The notes: a model not told the origin generated them from the sequence alone. Counted from the stretch's first letter, positions 52,186 through 60,238 are shown. The stretch: DNA of 64,000 nt from Paraburkholderia kururiensis (GCF_034424375.1 NZ_CP139965.1:2542001-2606000); one strand, 5' to 3'. Numbers and translations are program-made.

Positions 52186-53051
52186 CTCGCTGCCCTGTCC
52201 GAGTAACCGTGCTTCTCAGCGATACGCCGCCAGCGTTTCGCCTGCGCCTCAAGCTGCACCTTCTCGTTCATCAGGCCGGTCTGACGCTCGCGCAGAACGG
52301 CAATCTCGGCAGCCTGACGCTTGATCTCCGCCGCCTGTTCGTCAATCAGCGTCAGCGCGGCGGCAAGCTTGTCATCGGCATAGGCCACTTCGACCAACGC
52401 GTCGTATTTCGCGCGATCGAGGCGCTCCTGCTCCCGATGCACAGCCATTTCCTCAGGCGTCGGGCCGCAATCCCCTGATAAGGACTGCTCAGTGTTATCG
52501 AAACGCGAAAATCCTGATTGACGGCCCGCGCTCCTGTGCCCTTGTTCTACCTGCCTCGCAGCCTGAGGAAGGCTGATTTCGCCATGAGCGACACGCTTTA
52601 CAAGTTCTGGATCACGCCTGGCGACCTTGTCCGCCATCTTCTGCGTGCGGACGCTGGCACCGGATTGAGCAGCCCTGTCCGCTGACGTCGATCGAGGTGC
52701 AACGTTGCACTTTGAAGATTTCCGGTCACCGCCGTGCGCCTCCGCCTCAATCCAGTCCGTCGCGGCGGCGACGATAGCGGCATGCTGGCCTGGCGTCAGA
52801 TGCCGCCGATGCAGGTTTTCCGACAGCACGAACTGCAGCGGATCGGATCCGGCATATGACACGGTGACCGGCTCCACGCCGGCTTCCAGACATGCCCGGT
52901 AGCGATTGGCGCCGTCGAGAATCATCCCGTCGAGCACGACGATCGGCCGTTGCAGGCCGTTCGCCTCGATGTCGGCCTTCAGTGCTTCGAATTCGATGCC
53001 TTCTATGGGCGGGAAAAGCGAGCAGAGGGGATGCAATTCGAGGTCGCTCAT
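52182..53051 (-). CDS. ParB/Srx-fold protein with coiled-coil tail
   Basis: 289-residue protein with a ParB N-terminal-like domain (residues 5-95): GMILDGANRYRAC and ENLHRRHLTPGQH are signature stretches. A GGDRKS motif, frequent in phage ParB-like proteins, follows. The C-terminus (about 228-285) is a charged coiled coil (DEQAAEIKRQAAEIAVLRER). The ATG at 53051 follows GGGGGAG. No parA is adjacent, so a role in regulation or DNA replication is as likely as partition. Confidence 0.82.
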   Translation of the reverse strand: MSDLELHPLCSLFPPIEGIEFEALKADIEANGLQRPIVVLDGMILDGANRYRACLEAGVEPVTVSYAGSDPLQFVLSENLHRRHLTPGQHAAIVAAATDWIEAEAHGGDRKSSKCNVAPRSTSADRAAQSGASVRTQKMADKVARRDPELVKRVAHGEISLPQAARQVEQGHRSAGRQSGFSRFDNTEQSLSGDCGPTPEEMAVHREQERLDRAKYDALVEVAYADDKLAAALTLIDEQAAEIKRQAAEIAVLRERQTGLMNEKVQLEAQAKRWRRIAEKHGYSDRAAR

Positions 53052-53140
53052 GCCGACTCCCCCCGATTCAGGGGGGAATCCGCACCGGCAGTAGAATCGT
53101 GATCGCCACAACCGACGAAACTATCTTCCGGGGGATTCCC

Positions 53141-53650
53141 ATGGACTTTTCGCTCGTCAGCGGTGCTGTCGCTTCGATCACCGCCGCCAAGGAAATCGGC
53201 AAGGCCGCGCTTGGGTTGAGAGATTTCAACCAGATGGCGGCGCAAATCAGCGAGATGAACGCCAGGCTGCTCGACGCGCAGGAGAGCCTCTTCGCTCACA
53301 ACACCCAGTTGCTGGCGCTGCAGCAGCAACACTTCGAGACCACACAAAAGCTGGCCGAAGTCGAAAAAGCCCTGGCGGAGAAGGGTCGCTACACGCTGTT
53401 CGAAATCGTTCCCGGCAGCTTCGCTTACCGCGCAGATGGCGGACCAAGTGCCACCCATGGAGGTAACCCAGTTACCGCGGAGCCGGAGCACTACATCTGC
53501 CAGCCCTGCTTCGACGGGCCCGACAGGCGCAAGGTGACTCTCAGGTTGCATCCGACTAGCAAACATATCGTCGGATGGTGGCATTGCCCCGTGTGCAAGA
53601 CTGATATCAGGCTTCCCGGGGAGGCGCCGCCCATCAATGCCCGACGATGA
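53141..53650 (+). CDS. Coiled-coil protein with C-terminal zinc ribbon
   Basis: 169-residue protein, unknown in function. The N-terminal third (AVASITAAKEIGKAALGL) resembles phage accessory proteins that begin this way. A coiled coil covers about residues 35-90 (MNARLLDAQESLFAHNTQLL), followed by CQPCFDG..WHCPVC, a likely zinc ribbon. Divergent from the ParB-like gene; the ATG follows GGGGG. An overlapping minus-strand frame was rejected in favour of this one because of the ordered cysteine pairs. Confidence 0.7.
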   Translation: MDFSLVSGAVASITAAKEIGKAALGLRDFNQMAAQISEMNARLLDAQESLFAHNTQLLALQQQHFETTQKLAEVEKALAEKGRYTLFEIVPGSFAYRADGGPSATHGGNPVTAEPEHYICQPCFDGPDRRKVTLRLHPTSKHIVGWWHCPVCKTDIRLPGEAPPINARR

Positions 53651-53685
53651 GGCGGTGGACCCAATAGCTGGATGGGCGCGTGACA

Positions 53686-53793
53686 TTACGCCGCCCCCAG
53701 CCGCAAATGACGGATCAGCAAGGAAGCCGCGGCGGCCAGCAGGACGCGATGGTTGTATCCGGCCATGATGGCGCGCTTGAGCAGTGTCTCCAT
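53686..53793 (-). CDS. 35-residue small protein
   Basis: METLLKRAIMAGYNHRVLLA followed by AAASLLIRHLRLGAA. Basic and amphipathic, with GAGGTG before its ATG. Located directly after the AlpA-like gene (9 bases) on the same strand. Similar short basic proteins occur in Burkholderia mobile elements; the function is unknown. Confidence 0.55.
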   Translation of the reverse strand: METLLKRAIMAGYNHRVLLAAAASLLIRHLRLGAA

Positions 53794-53801
53794 GGCGCAC
53801 C

Positions 53802-54071
53802 TCACGCGGCTTGCTGGTCAGCCGCATCGGCGGTGTAGCCGATGGGGTCCGCCGCCCAGCGATGCAATTCACGGTTCGGCCAGAGAGTAGTGCGCTGTGT
53901 CAGACGAACCCGGCGGGGAAAACGTCCAGCTTTTTCCTGAAGGCGAACCCATTCACGCGAGCGATTTCCGGTGAATATCTGGACGCTCTTCCAGTTGGAG
54001 AACCCGTCAAGAGGGATGGACGCGGGATGCGCGCCGCCATCCAGCTGTGTGTTTGTCGCTCCTGACGCCAT
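53802..54071 (-). CDS. AlpA-like excisionase/regulator
   Basis: 89-residue protein with the AlpA-type winged MerR-like HTH: an FTGNRSREWVRLQEKAGRFP stretch followed by RVRLTQRTTLWPNRELHRWA. AlpA proteins activate integrase expression or act as excisionases in prophages and islands. The ATG at 54071 is the best candidate; a TTG six codons upstream is possible. Followed by the 35-residue gene. Confidence 0.75.
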   Translation of the reverse strand: MASGATNTQLDGGAHPASIPLDGFSNWKSVQIFTGNRSREWVRLQEKAGRFPRRVRLTQRTTLWPNRELHRWAADPIGYTADAADQQAA

Positions 54072-54161
54072 GCTGTGAACCTCGTACAAGGTTGGTGAAC
54101 ATGGGCAAATGCTAAGTAGCGACCGGAAACAGATAAAGGGATGAAAATTACTAAGAAAGTA

Positions 54162-54197
54162 TTCCGGAACGGTTTTTACGTATATTCCGTTCCGGAA
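54162..54197. repeat. Inverted repeat with palindromic arms after the DUF6387-like genes
   Basis: TTCCGGAACGG (54162-54172) and CCGTTCCGGAA (54187-54197) are perfect inverted copies around a 14-base AT-rich spacer. Each arm itself contains the palindrome TTCCGGAA. It sits 11 bases past the stop of the 54209-55048 gene and may end transcription or bind a dimeric protein. Confidence 0.6.
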
Positions 54198-54208
54198 CGA
54201 TACGCGCC

Positions 54209-55048
54209 CTACGTTTGTTCCTGCTCTTCTAGTGATTGCGAAAACATTGCTTCAAGGTACGCGGGGCTAGACGCTTCGCGCGCCATCGGCGCGACGACTT
54301 TCCGAATGCGCTCTGCGAGATTTACGTCGTATTCATCGGGAAATAGCATCACGCCTAGCGCTTGATTCGTAATCGACCAATCTTTAATACCAGCAAAAAA
54401 AGTGATATCAAGATAGGCCAAGATGCGATTTTGATGCCATCTATCAAAATCCTTTTTTGCGAAACGCCTTTGACGATTTGGTATATTCAGAGATTTTCGA
54501 GTTACGCGAATCCAATTTCTAAAATCGTCGATTAGTTTCTCTTCAGAAGCAAAAAGATCTACCTTCATTTGAACTTCACCCGACGTATCAAGCCCTAATT
54601 CTTCCATCATCTTCCAAGCCGGAACATCGAGTTTTTCATAAGCGTAGCGCGACTTATCATCGAATTTTGCCTCCCCATACATCTCTTTCTCAAGAACCGC
54701 CAACGCATCACGATACTCAGGAGCGGCGACATCATCGCCAAAAGTTTTCAATATCCAATTACCGGATAATAAATCGAAAGCAGTCACATCCCTGACTTGG
54801 GATCGAAATACATTTTTCATGTATCCGTCACCCTCCTTCAGTTTTCTAGGTGGGATAATAGGATTCCGCAAAAGATTGTCCGCAGCTTGAACCAATTCGT
54901 GTCGCGGAACTGCAGGCTCCATAGAGAGACGCAATCTACGAAACATAAGGTTTATGTACCAGTCTGCGCAATCAAATGCACCGCAAGCGTTATATTTCTG
55001 TACGGAAAAATCCTTCAGGGCAGAAATTTCTTTCATTGGTGTATTCAT
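54209..55048 (-). CDS. DUF6387-like protein, second of tandem pair
   Basis: 279-residue protein of unknown function resembling the DUF6387 family found beside integrases. Shared family-like parts are FSVQKYNACGAFDCADWYINL at the start and ILAYLDITFF..LGVMLFPDEYDV..AERIRKVVAPMAR at the end. The ATG at 55048 overlaps the stop of its paralogue (ATGA). The gene is AT-rich compared with its surroundings (54541-54600 has 24 G/C in 60). No catalytic motif, signal or membrane helix is visible. Family call made from memory, not a search. Confidence 0.65.
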   Translation of the reverse strand: MNTPMKEISALKDFSVQKYNACGAFDCADWYINLMFRRLRLSMEPAVPRHELVQAADNLLRNPIIPPRKLKEGDGYMKNVFRSQVRDVTAFDLLSGNWILKTFGDDVAAPEYRDALAVLEKEMYGEAKFDDKSRYAYEKLDVPAWKMMEELGLDTSGEVQMKVDLFASEEKLIDDFRNWIRVTRKSLNIPNRQRRFAKKDFDRWHQNRILAYLDITFFAGIKDWSITNQALGVMLFPDEYDVNLAERIRKVVAPMAREASSPAYLEAMFSQSLEEQEQT

Positions 55049-55920
55049 GATCTCACCAATACCCATCCATTTTCATTAGACCCAATGTTCGCGAATTTAT
55101 GAGGAAGTGCCTTTTCAAGGCGCCCCGACGCTATCTCGTAGCGTGCCTGGTCTCGCAGGGCATCTGTAAATGATTCAGCGCAAACGTCCCTAGCCAATGG
55201 TGCCACGACTTTTCTGATTCGTTCAGAAACGCTCACATCAACGTCGTTTGGGAAAAGAGCTACTCCCATATCCTGATGGGAAATCCGGACGCCATTCACC
55301 ATGGACCACAACCACAAATCAAGGAAAGGGAGAACCTTATATTTCGACCATTCTTCGAATTCCCTCAATTTCACTGGCTTTCGCGGAACTGAAATCGATA
55401 GACACGCCCGAGTTTTTCTAAGCCAATTTGTAAAGTCGCGAATAATTTTATCTTCACTACTATGAAGATTGACATTGACAGCAACATTCTCCTCATACCC
55501 CAAATCGCATTCCATGAACATCAGCCAAGTTGGTTTTGACAAAAACGTGCGGTCCATATCGGAAATTTTTCCATTGTTTCTGAACTTATCGAAAGCTTCC
55601 TTGTACAATTGAAATCGGTCGTCGGGCTCGCCACACCAAAAATAGTCTTCCACAGTAAAGTCCGTAACAGTGGGGAATTCCATTGGCGGCGCAATATCCT
55701 GCCTCACTGTAGCCGTGATCAGCGGATCGTTCAAAATGCTGTCAGCAAAATCTTTAAGACCCTTATCAGAAGCATGTTTTGAGCTTGTGCAATGCAAGAG
55801 GAATCCCCTCGCCTCGAGATTCAAAGTCCAGTCGACAATATCAAATGACTCTACTATGGAATATCGTCCTATTTGAAAGCTCGCCGGTATATTCGACCTT
55901 GCGTAATTTCTTGATCTCAT
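55045..55920 (-). CDS. DUF6387-like protein, first of tandem pair
   Basis: 291-residue paralogue of the following gene. Its C-terminal part VLPFLDLWLWSM..MGVALFPNDVDV..SERIRKVVAPLAR aligns well with the second copy, while the N-terminal halves are diverged. The ATG at 55920 follows GAGAGGGTGTAA. Both genes are low GC and translationally coupled, indicating acquisition as a unit from another lineage. Function unknown; a two-component heteromer is possible. Confidence 0.65.
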   Translation of the reverse strand: MRSRNYARSNIPASFQIGRYSIVESFDIVDWTLNLEARGFLLHCTSSKHASDKGLKDFADSILNDPLITATVRQDIAPPMEFPTVTDFTVEDYFWCGEPDDRFQLYKEAFDKFRNNGKISDMDRTFLSKPTWLMFMECDLGYEENVAVNVNLHSSEDKIIRDFTNWLRKTRACLSISVPRKPVKLREFEEWSKYKVLPFLDLWLWSMVNGVRISHQDMGVALFPNDVDVSVSERIRKVVAPLARDVCAESFTDALRDQARYEIASGRLEKALPHKFANIGSNENGWVLVRS

Positions 55921-56123
55921 TTACACCCTCTCACACCCTCAAATGAGGAGCCGCGCCAACAGGGTAAGGGAGCCCTGCTTTCGCCCCGTCAGGCTAGGCG
56001 CGGTTGCGAACGATTATGCCCGTCGTCAATCGGGTTGCGAAAGTTTCCTTATCTCCTTCGCCACCCGCGCCGCATCCAATACGGCGTACGCGAGCCGATT
56101 CACGAGTTTGGAAACTGACGACG

Positions 56124-56636
56124 TTACTCATGGCGGACTCCATCCACGCGGGTCCCCTTCGCCCGCGACCGGGGCGGCTGCACGAGCCCGGGGACAAGTA
56201 ACTTAAATCGCTGGAATTTTTCGTCATTGCTTGCTGCCTCGATGCACTCCCACTGACGCTTACTTTCTGCGATCCCTTGCGGGGAGTTGTAACGTTGCAG
56301 GCGCGCAAGCTCGAGCTTCATCATGCGTATCTTGTGGTCGCACCAACTTCCGTCATGCCTCGGGTTGACCCCAACGCACCAGTTGTCGACGTCAAGGAAT
56401 GCACGACGCGGTCCCTTCGCACCCTCCGGGCGCTTCCGGCGCATCCAGAACTCGGATTGACCGGATTCCCACCGCACGACCGCGTAGCCGTCCGGCCACT
56501 TCATCCCGGACGGGACGACCCCCTCGGCTTCCAGCTGGAGGCGCGTCCCGATGTACTGCACCATGCCGTACTTCGGATCAAGGTGGATGGTCAGTTCCCC
56601 GAAGTCGACCGCGTCAGCGCGATTATTTCCGTTCAT
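56124..56636 (-). CDS. Phage-type hypothetical protein
   Basis: 170-residue protein that I do not recognise. The N-terminal part (FGELTIHLDPKYGMVQYIGTR) looks beta-rich, the middle is tryptophan-rich (WESGQSEFWMRRKRP, DVDNWCVGVNPRHDG), and the end is helical and basic. The ATG overlaps the stop of the upstream gene by 14 bases, so the two are coupled. Confidence 0.6.
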   Translation of the reverse strand: MNGNNRADAVDFGELTIHLDPKYGMVQYIGTRLQLEAEGVVPSGMKWPDGYAVVRWESGQSEFWMRRKRPEGAKGPRRAFLDVDNWCVGVNPRHDGSWCDHKIRMMKLELARLQRYNSPQGIAESKRQWECIEAASNDEKFQRFKLLVPGLVQPPRSRAKGTRVDGVRHE

Positions 56637-57021
56637 CGCCGGCCTCCTGCTCGCCGATCACGCCGTACTCTTCTGCCCAGCCGGAGAGCTCCTCTATTTC
56701 GGCCGCAAACCTTGACGATACCTCGGCGCCGAGGCCGAGGAGCGACGCAACGCTGGCGCGCGAAAGCGGTGGTTCGACATTGGCAAGGTCGTTGTCAAAA
56801 GCGAAGGCGTCCTCGCGCACCAAGTTCGCTCCGGCGATGCGGAAAATAACTTCGAGACCACGAACAATGCGATTCGCACTGTCAGCATGGCGAAGAAACG
56901 GTTCGACCTGCAGGCGGTTGGTGCGAGCTGCGTCGCGAACGCGACTGCTGAACTGGGAAAAATCCTCGTCGAGAAAGTTTCTCGCCTCGGAAGCACCGGA
57001 TGGGAGATCAACGGTAGACAT
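56623..57021 (-). CDS. Phage-type hypothetical protein, helical
   Basis: 132-residue, mostly helical acidic protein (SRASVASLLGLGAEVSSRFA, EIEELSGWAEEYGVI). No known family seen. Its stop lies inside the start of the next gene (overlap of 14 bases). It lacks cysteines and membrane segments. Confidence 0.55.
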   Translation of the reverse strand: MSTVDLPSGASEARNFLDEDFSQFSSRVRDAARTNRLQVEPFLRHADSANRIVRGLEVIFRIAGANLVREDAFAFDNDLANVEPPLSRASVASLLGLGAEVSSRFAAEIEELSGWAEEYGVIGEQEAGDERK

Positions 57022-57040
57022 AGTTCGGGCTCCTAGTTAA

Positions 57041-57427
57041 TTAGGGCCCGCCTTCCATCGCCAAATGGGGTGGGCGGGCACACAACGGGGTTGGCGAACC
57101 GGAAACTAGGAACCGGCATGCGCGCGAGCGCATCCCCACCATGGCCCACCCATAAATCGGATGAGATGGTACAACGGACGAAAAAATACCGCCAAGCGGC
57201 GGTCGTCCGCCCAGTTTGCTCGGGTCGCCAAACCCGGCCGCTGTTGTCTCAGCGACGGTTAAAGCGTAGTCGCCTGCATCGACCGCGTCAAGTGGATTCA
57301 CACATAGGCCGTCATCTTCGATCGCCTGTAGGAGCAGTGCTTGTATTTCTCCGCGGCAGCGCGCGTCAATTATTAGCGGTGCTATACGATCGTGAATAGA
57401 TTCCTTATGGGAGCCCTGCCCACGCAC
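57041..57427 (-). CDS. Hypothetical protein, uncertain
   Basis: Open frame of 128 residues from a GTG. The first half (HDRIAPLIIDARCRGEIQAL) looks protein-like; the second half is Pro/Ser/Gly-rich and may not be coding. No ribosome site is convincing at the GTG. It may be a shorter gene, or broken. Confidence 0.35.
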   Translation of the reverse strand: MRGQGSHKESIHDRIAPLIIDARCRGEIQALLLQAIEDDGLCVNPLDAVDAGDYALTVAETTAAGFGDPSKLGGRPPLGGIFSSVVPSHPIYGWAMVGMRSRACRFLVSGSPTPLCARPPHLAMEGGP

Positions 57428-57441
57428 TGTTCACACCACGA

Positions 57442-57476
57442 GTACAGGACACTAAACACCGTGTGTACAGCGCACT
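57442..57476. repeat. Direct repeat GTACAG-N2-CACT pair in divergent region
   Basis: GTACAGGACACT at 57442 and GTACAGCGCACT at 57465 match at 10 of 12 bases, 23 bases apart (about two helical turns). Located between the divergent 57041-57427 and 57651-58205 genes, so a possible repressor/activator site. Confidence 0.35.
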
Positions 57477-57650
57477 TTACTTCGGCGGCGAAACGCTACC
57501 CGCTACCGCATTCCCCGCACGGCAAATTGATTCTTCTGATTGAATGGCCGTGTTCCGTCGCTCGAATCCATCACGCTCGCCTCGCCAAAAAATATCCTGT
57601 TGCGGCCTCGGCAATGGTGTCGGGACATCCCTGGACATAGGAGACTAATA

Positions 57651-58205
57651 ATGGCGGCAAAGAAGCAGATACTGAGCAAACGCGCAGAGATGATCCAGTT
57701 GATAAAGGCGCATCCCGGCATATCATCCGCCGAACTCGCGTCGCGCGTCGGCATAGTCGGCGCAAGCAAGGTGACGACTGCACTTTGGCAGTACGTTCGC
57801 AGCAAAAAGATCGTGACCGAGCGCGCCGAGATTGACGGTCGGTGGATGAACAGGCACTACATGTCGGATCAGATCCCGCCCGATGCGGCCGAACGTATCA
57901 ACCAGAAAATCATCGACGCGGGTGAAGCCGTTCCCGTACCGAAGTCACCCGAGGCTCGCAACAGCGTGTTCGACGTGCCGAAGGCGGCTCGCTCACGGAA
58001 GCCGGTGTCAAAGCAGCCCGTCACGACGCTGGCGCCCACGACTGACGTACCCCGCATCTTCTCATGTGCAATCGCCAACGACGGCAGTCTGGTCCTGATG
58101 CGCGGCGGCCGGATCGAGATGTCGCTGCCGCAGGCCGATGCTGCAGCGCTGCAGCAGTACCTCGTCAAGCGCGCCGCCGCGAGCTTCCTCGCGAGCATGG
58201 CGTAG
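57651..58205 (+). CDS. Winged-helix domain phage-type protein
   Basis: 184-residue protein with an N-terminal winged HTH (SKRAEMIQLIKAHPGISSAE then LASRVGIVGASKVTTALW, about residues 8-50) and a C-terminal part ending LVLMRGGRIEMSLPQADAAA. A proline- and lysine-rich linker joins them. The ATG follows TAGGAG. Possibly a regulator of the element; the N-terminal domain supports DNA binding, the rest is unknown. Confidence 0.65.
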   Translation: MAAKKQILSKRAEMIQLIKAHPGISSAELASRVGIVGASKVTTALWQYVRSKKIVTERAEIDGRWMNRHYMSDQIPPDAAERINQKIIDAGEAVPVPKSPEARNSVFDVPKAARSRKPVSKQPVTTLAPTTDVPRIFSCAIANDGSLVLMRGGRIEMSLPQADAAALQQYLVKRAAASFLASMA

Positions 58206-58241
58206 AGGCGGGCCGGCGTGCGGGGCGCCGGCACCACCCCA

Positions 58242-58535
58242 TCAAGGCACAAGCCGATCCAGTTGCTCTACCAGCCACTCGTCAAGAGGCTGCGCGTTCC
58301 GATTGACCCCACCTGCCTGAACCTGCAACAGCAGTCGCGATGGCAGGTCCTGCAATGTTGGTTGAGCCTGGTGATTCATGACATTTGCCGCACCTTGAAG
58401 CGTTGGAATAAGTGCGCGTGCATGGAAAGCGGCGCCGTTCTGGCCAAGATGAAGCGCGATCGAATCGATGATCGCTTTCTGCGATTTCGCGATGCCGAGT
58501 AGAAGCTCTGCGAGCTGCTCGTTCGTGATAGCCAT
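58242..58535 (-). CDS. Hypothetical protein, 97 residues
   Basis: Helical small protein (MAITNEQLAELLLGIAKSQK) with no known domain; the end reads PLDEWLVEQLDRLVP. GAGGAGG precedes its ATG at good spacing, making this start likely although the frame is open further up. Divergent from the lipoprotein gene at 58601. Confidence 0.6.
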   Translation of the reverse strand: MAITNEQLAELLLGIAKSQKAIIDSIALHLGQNGAAFHARALIPTLQGAANVMNHQAQPTLQDLPSRLLLQVQAGGVNRNAQPLDEWLVEQLDRLVP

Positions 58536-58600
58536 GTCGCCTCCTCTGAATCTGACTGCCGCACTGATACCATTGCCGCAAACGAACAACGGGGAACACG

Positions 58601-58879
58601 ATGCGCGGACTCTATGCACTTGGCATGATTGCCGTTCTCTGCGGCTGCACGACCATTTCGGAGGTCACGCCGGCCGGTGATGGCAACTATACCGTCACCA
58701 CGCAAGTGCGCGGCGGCATGACGCCGTGGGGAGAAGTCAAGGCGTCCAGCCTGAAGCGCGCGGACGACTACTGCAGGCAGCAGGGCAAGCAGATGCATCA
58801 GGTGGACATGCAAACTCATGGCGTCCGCGGATGGACGCCGCAGGAAGCCGAACTGACGTTTTCCTGCGTAGCCTCGTGA
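58601..58879 (+). CDS. Small lipoprotein
   Basis: 92-residue lipoprotein: the signal MRGLYALGMIAVLCGC has a lipobox LCGC with acylated C16. The mature part (DGNYTVTTQVRGGMTPWGEVKA) contains a cysteine in DDYCRQQGK that may pair with the one in LTFSCVAS. Envelope protein of unknown role carried by the element. A terminator follows about 35 bases later. Confidence 0.75.
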   Translation: MRGLYALGMIAVLCGCTTISEVTPAGDGNYTVTTQVRGGMTPWGEVKASSLKRADDYCRQQGKQMHQVDMQTHGVRGWTPQEAELTFSCVAS

Positions 58880-58914
58880 TCGTCACTGCCCGCGCGTGAA
58901 GCGCTGAAAATGAA

Positions 58915-58937
58915 AAGCCCCGCTCGGGGCGGGGCTT
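58915..58937. terminator. Bidirectional terminator
   Basis: AAGCCCCGC-TCGGG-GCGGGGCTT. On the minus strand the stem is followed by TTCATTTTC, serving the HEPN gene at 58965-59345. On the plus strand it lies after the lipoprotein gene. Confidence 0.75.
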
Positions 58938-58964
58938 CAGAATGCGCGTCCAAATTGGCCGGCT

Positions 58965-59345
58965 CTATGGATTCGCCTTCACGTAAGCGGCAAATAGATC
59001 GGCCTTAGGCAGAAAGGCATGGCACGAGGCCACTAGGTCGGTCGCCTCTTTCTGAGCGAACGGCATAGAGAGATGATAGTCCGCGTGCGTTCTGACCTTT
59101 TTCAGATCAATCAGAACGTACGCGAGAGAGCGACCTTTCATGCTGTGCGCTTTCAAACGCTCAGTCAGCTTCTCATGTTCCCCCAGCGACTGCGGACTAG
59201 GTGGAAGATTCGCATCGGCCACTTCAAGCGCCTTGTGGAAAGCTCCGTAGTAGGCTCTAGAGGCGCCTGATCGCCATTCTGCCTCGACCGCTCCGTTTGC
59301 CAATTGCCCAGCGAGAGCCAAAAGATCAGAAACCCCGATGCTCAA
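58965..59345 (-). CDS. HEPN-domain protein (putative RNase)
   Basis: 126-residue protein of the HEPN/UPF0332-like fold. The first helix pair has WRSGASRAYYGAFHKALEVAD, and the second carries the R-x5-H motif R85-THADY-H91, the catalytic signature of HEPN RNases. The start is TTG at 59345, overlapping the stop of the upstream TPR gene (TTGA), so the two are coupled. HEPN proteins act as RNase toxins or defence effectors; here the partner may be the antidote or sensor. The bidirectional terminator lies directly after it. Confidence 0.75.
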   Translation of the reverse strand: MSIGVSDLLALAGQLANGAVEAEWRSGASRAYYGAFHKALEVADANLPPSPQSLGEHEKLTERLKAHSMKGRSLAYVLIDLKKVRTHADYHLSMPFAQKEATDLVASCHAFLPKADLFAAYVKANP

Positions 59346-60223
59346 CGTGCCACCTCTACGTAAGTGTCCTGGAAGGTATATGAAGTGAGTGGACGACACG
59401 CGAAGGTCACCAACTCTGGATAACAATCCTCGAACTGCTCAACCAACGCTTCTGCGATTTCGAAGTTGATTTCGCCACAGGTCTCCGCATCCGCATCGAT
59501 AAATAATTCGTAGCGCAGTGAGTCGTCAGGGTAATGACGAAGAGCCGCCTGTCTAATCGGGAAGCCGCGCGCTCGGACTACGGCTATCGCAGATTCAAGA
59601 AGCCTCAGCCGGGTCTCGGCCGGTACCCGTCGCGAATGGGCGACTTCCACCAGGCGACGGGTCGAGAGAGCGATGGAATCCTGTGACAATCCGTGCTTCT
59701 CCATGATTTCCGCAGCCTCCTCAAAACGGAGCGCCATGCCCAGAAGTTGAGCCCCAGACCGAAACTGGTTCACATCGTTGGCAACTTCCGCCAGTCTTCC
59801 GCCAATGTCGGCGGCACGGCGCGGTTCTCCGATGTTAGCAAGTATCGAGCCTGCGTTACCCAGGATCGTCACGTCATGCGGCGCGAGCTTTAGCGCGGCC
59901 TGCAACCGTCTTATGCATTCTTCATTGTCACTCTGCAGGAACGCCGTGAACGCCAGGACGAGCCAATAGATCTCCGGTTCCCCGACGTGCTTGCCCAGCA
60001 GCGTCTGCATTTCCCGTTCGATCCGTTTTAGCGTCAGCAGATTGCCGTCCCGCCGAATCGCCAGATCGATGATCTCGCTCAAGCGCTCTCGGCCCACTTC
60101 TAATGGCTGATTCAACGCCGCCGCCCCCAGTTTATGTGTTCGATTTCGCACGAATAGTAGCAAATCCCCTAGATCCGTGCCTCCTACCCGAACGAAGAGT
60201 GCCCTAGAGCACGATAACGGCAC
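59342..60223 (-). CDS. TPR-like repeat protein coupled to the HEPN gene
   Basis: Up to 293 residues. The middle (about 85-190) is tetratricopeptide-like (YWLVLAFTAFLQSDNEECIR, LAPHDVTILGNAGSILANIG). The C-terminal part has a distinct alpha-beta look (DDSLRYELFIDADAETCGEI, then NFEIAEALVEQF). The start is unclear: a GTG at 60223 gives the longest form, and a GTG at 60151 is an alternative. No known antitoxin family was recognised. The HEPN start overlaps its stop. Confidence 0.6.
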   Translation of the reverse strand: MPLSCSRALFVRVGGTDLGDLLLFVRNRTHKLGAAALNQPLEVGRERLSEIIDLAIRRDGNLLTLKRIEREMQTLLGKHVGEPEIYWLVLAFTAFLQSDNEECIRRLQAALKLAPHDVTILGNAGSILANIGEPRRAADIGGRLAEVANDVNQFRSGAQLLGMALRFEEAAEIMEKHGLSQDSIALSTRRLVEVAHSRRVPAETRLRLLESAIAVVRARGFPIRQAALRHYPDDSLRYELFIDADAETCGEINFEIAEALVEQFEDCYPELVTFACRPLTSYTFQDTYVEVAR

Positions 60224-60238
60224 GACTGCTGCCAGTCT

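Noticed and set aside
53048..53872. Minus-strand frame opposite the coiled-coil/zinc-ribbon gene
   Set aside because: The plus-strand frame has paired CxxC motifs, a coiled coil and a ribosome site; the minus frame has none of these.
54141..54365. 74-residue plus-strand frame starting after AAAGGG
   Set aside because: Runs into the antisense of the DUF6387-like gene and across the inverted repeat; no protein-like features apart from the start.
57392..57640. 82-residue plus-strand frame in the divergent region
   Set aside because: No ribosome site and no protein-like pattern; more likely regulatory DNA between two divergent genes.
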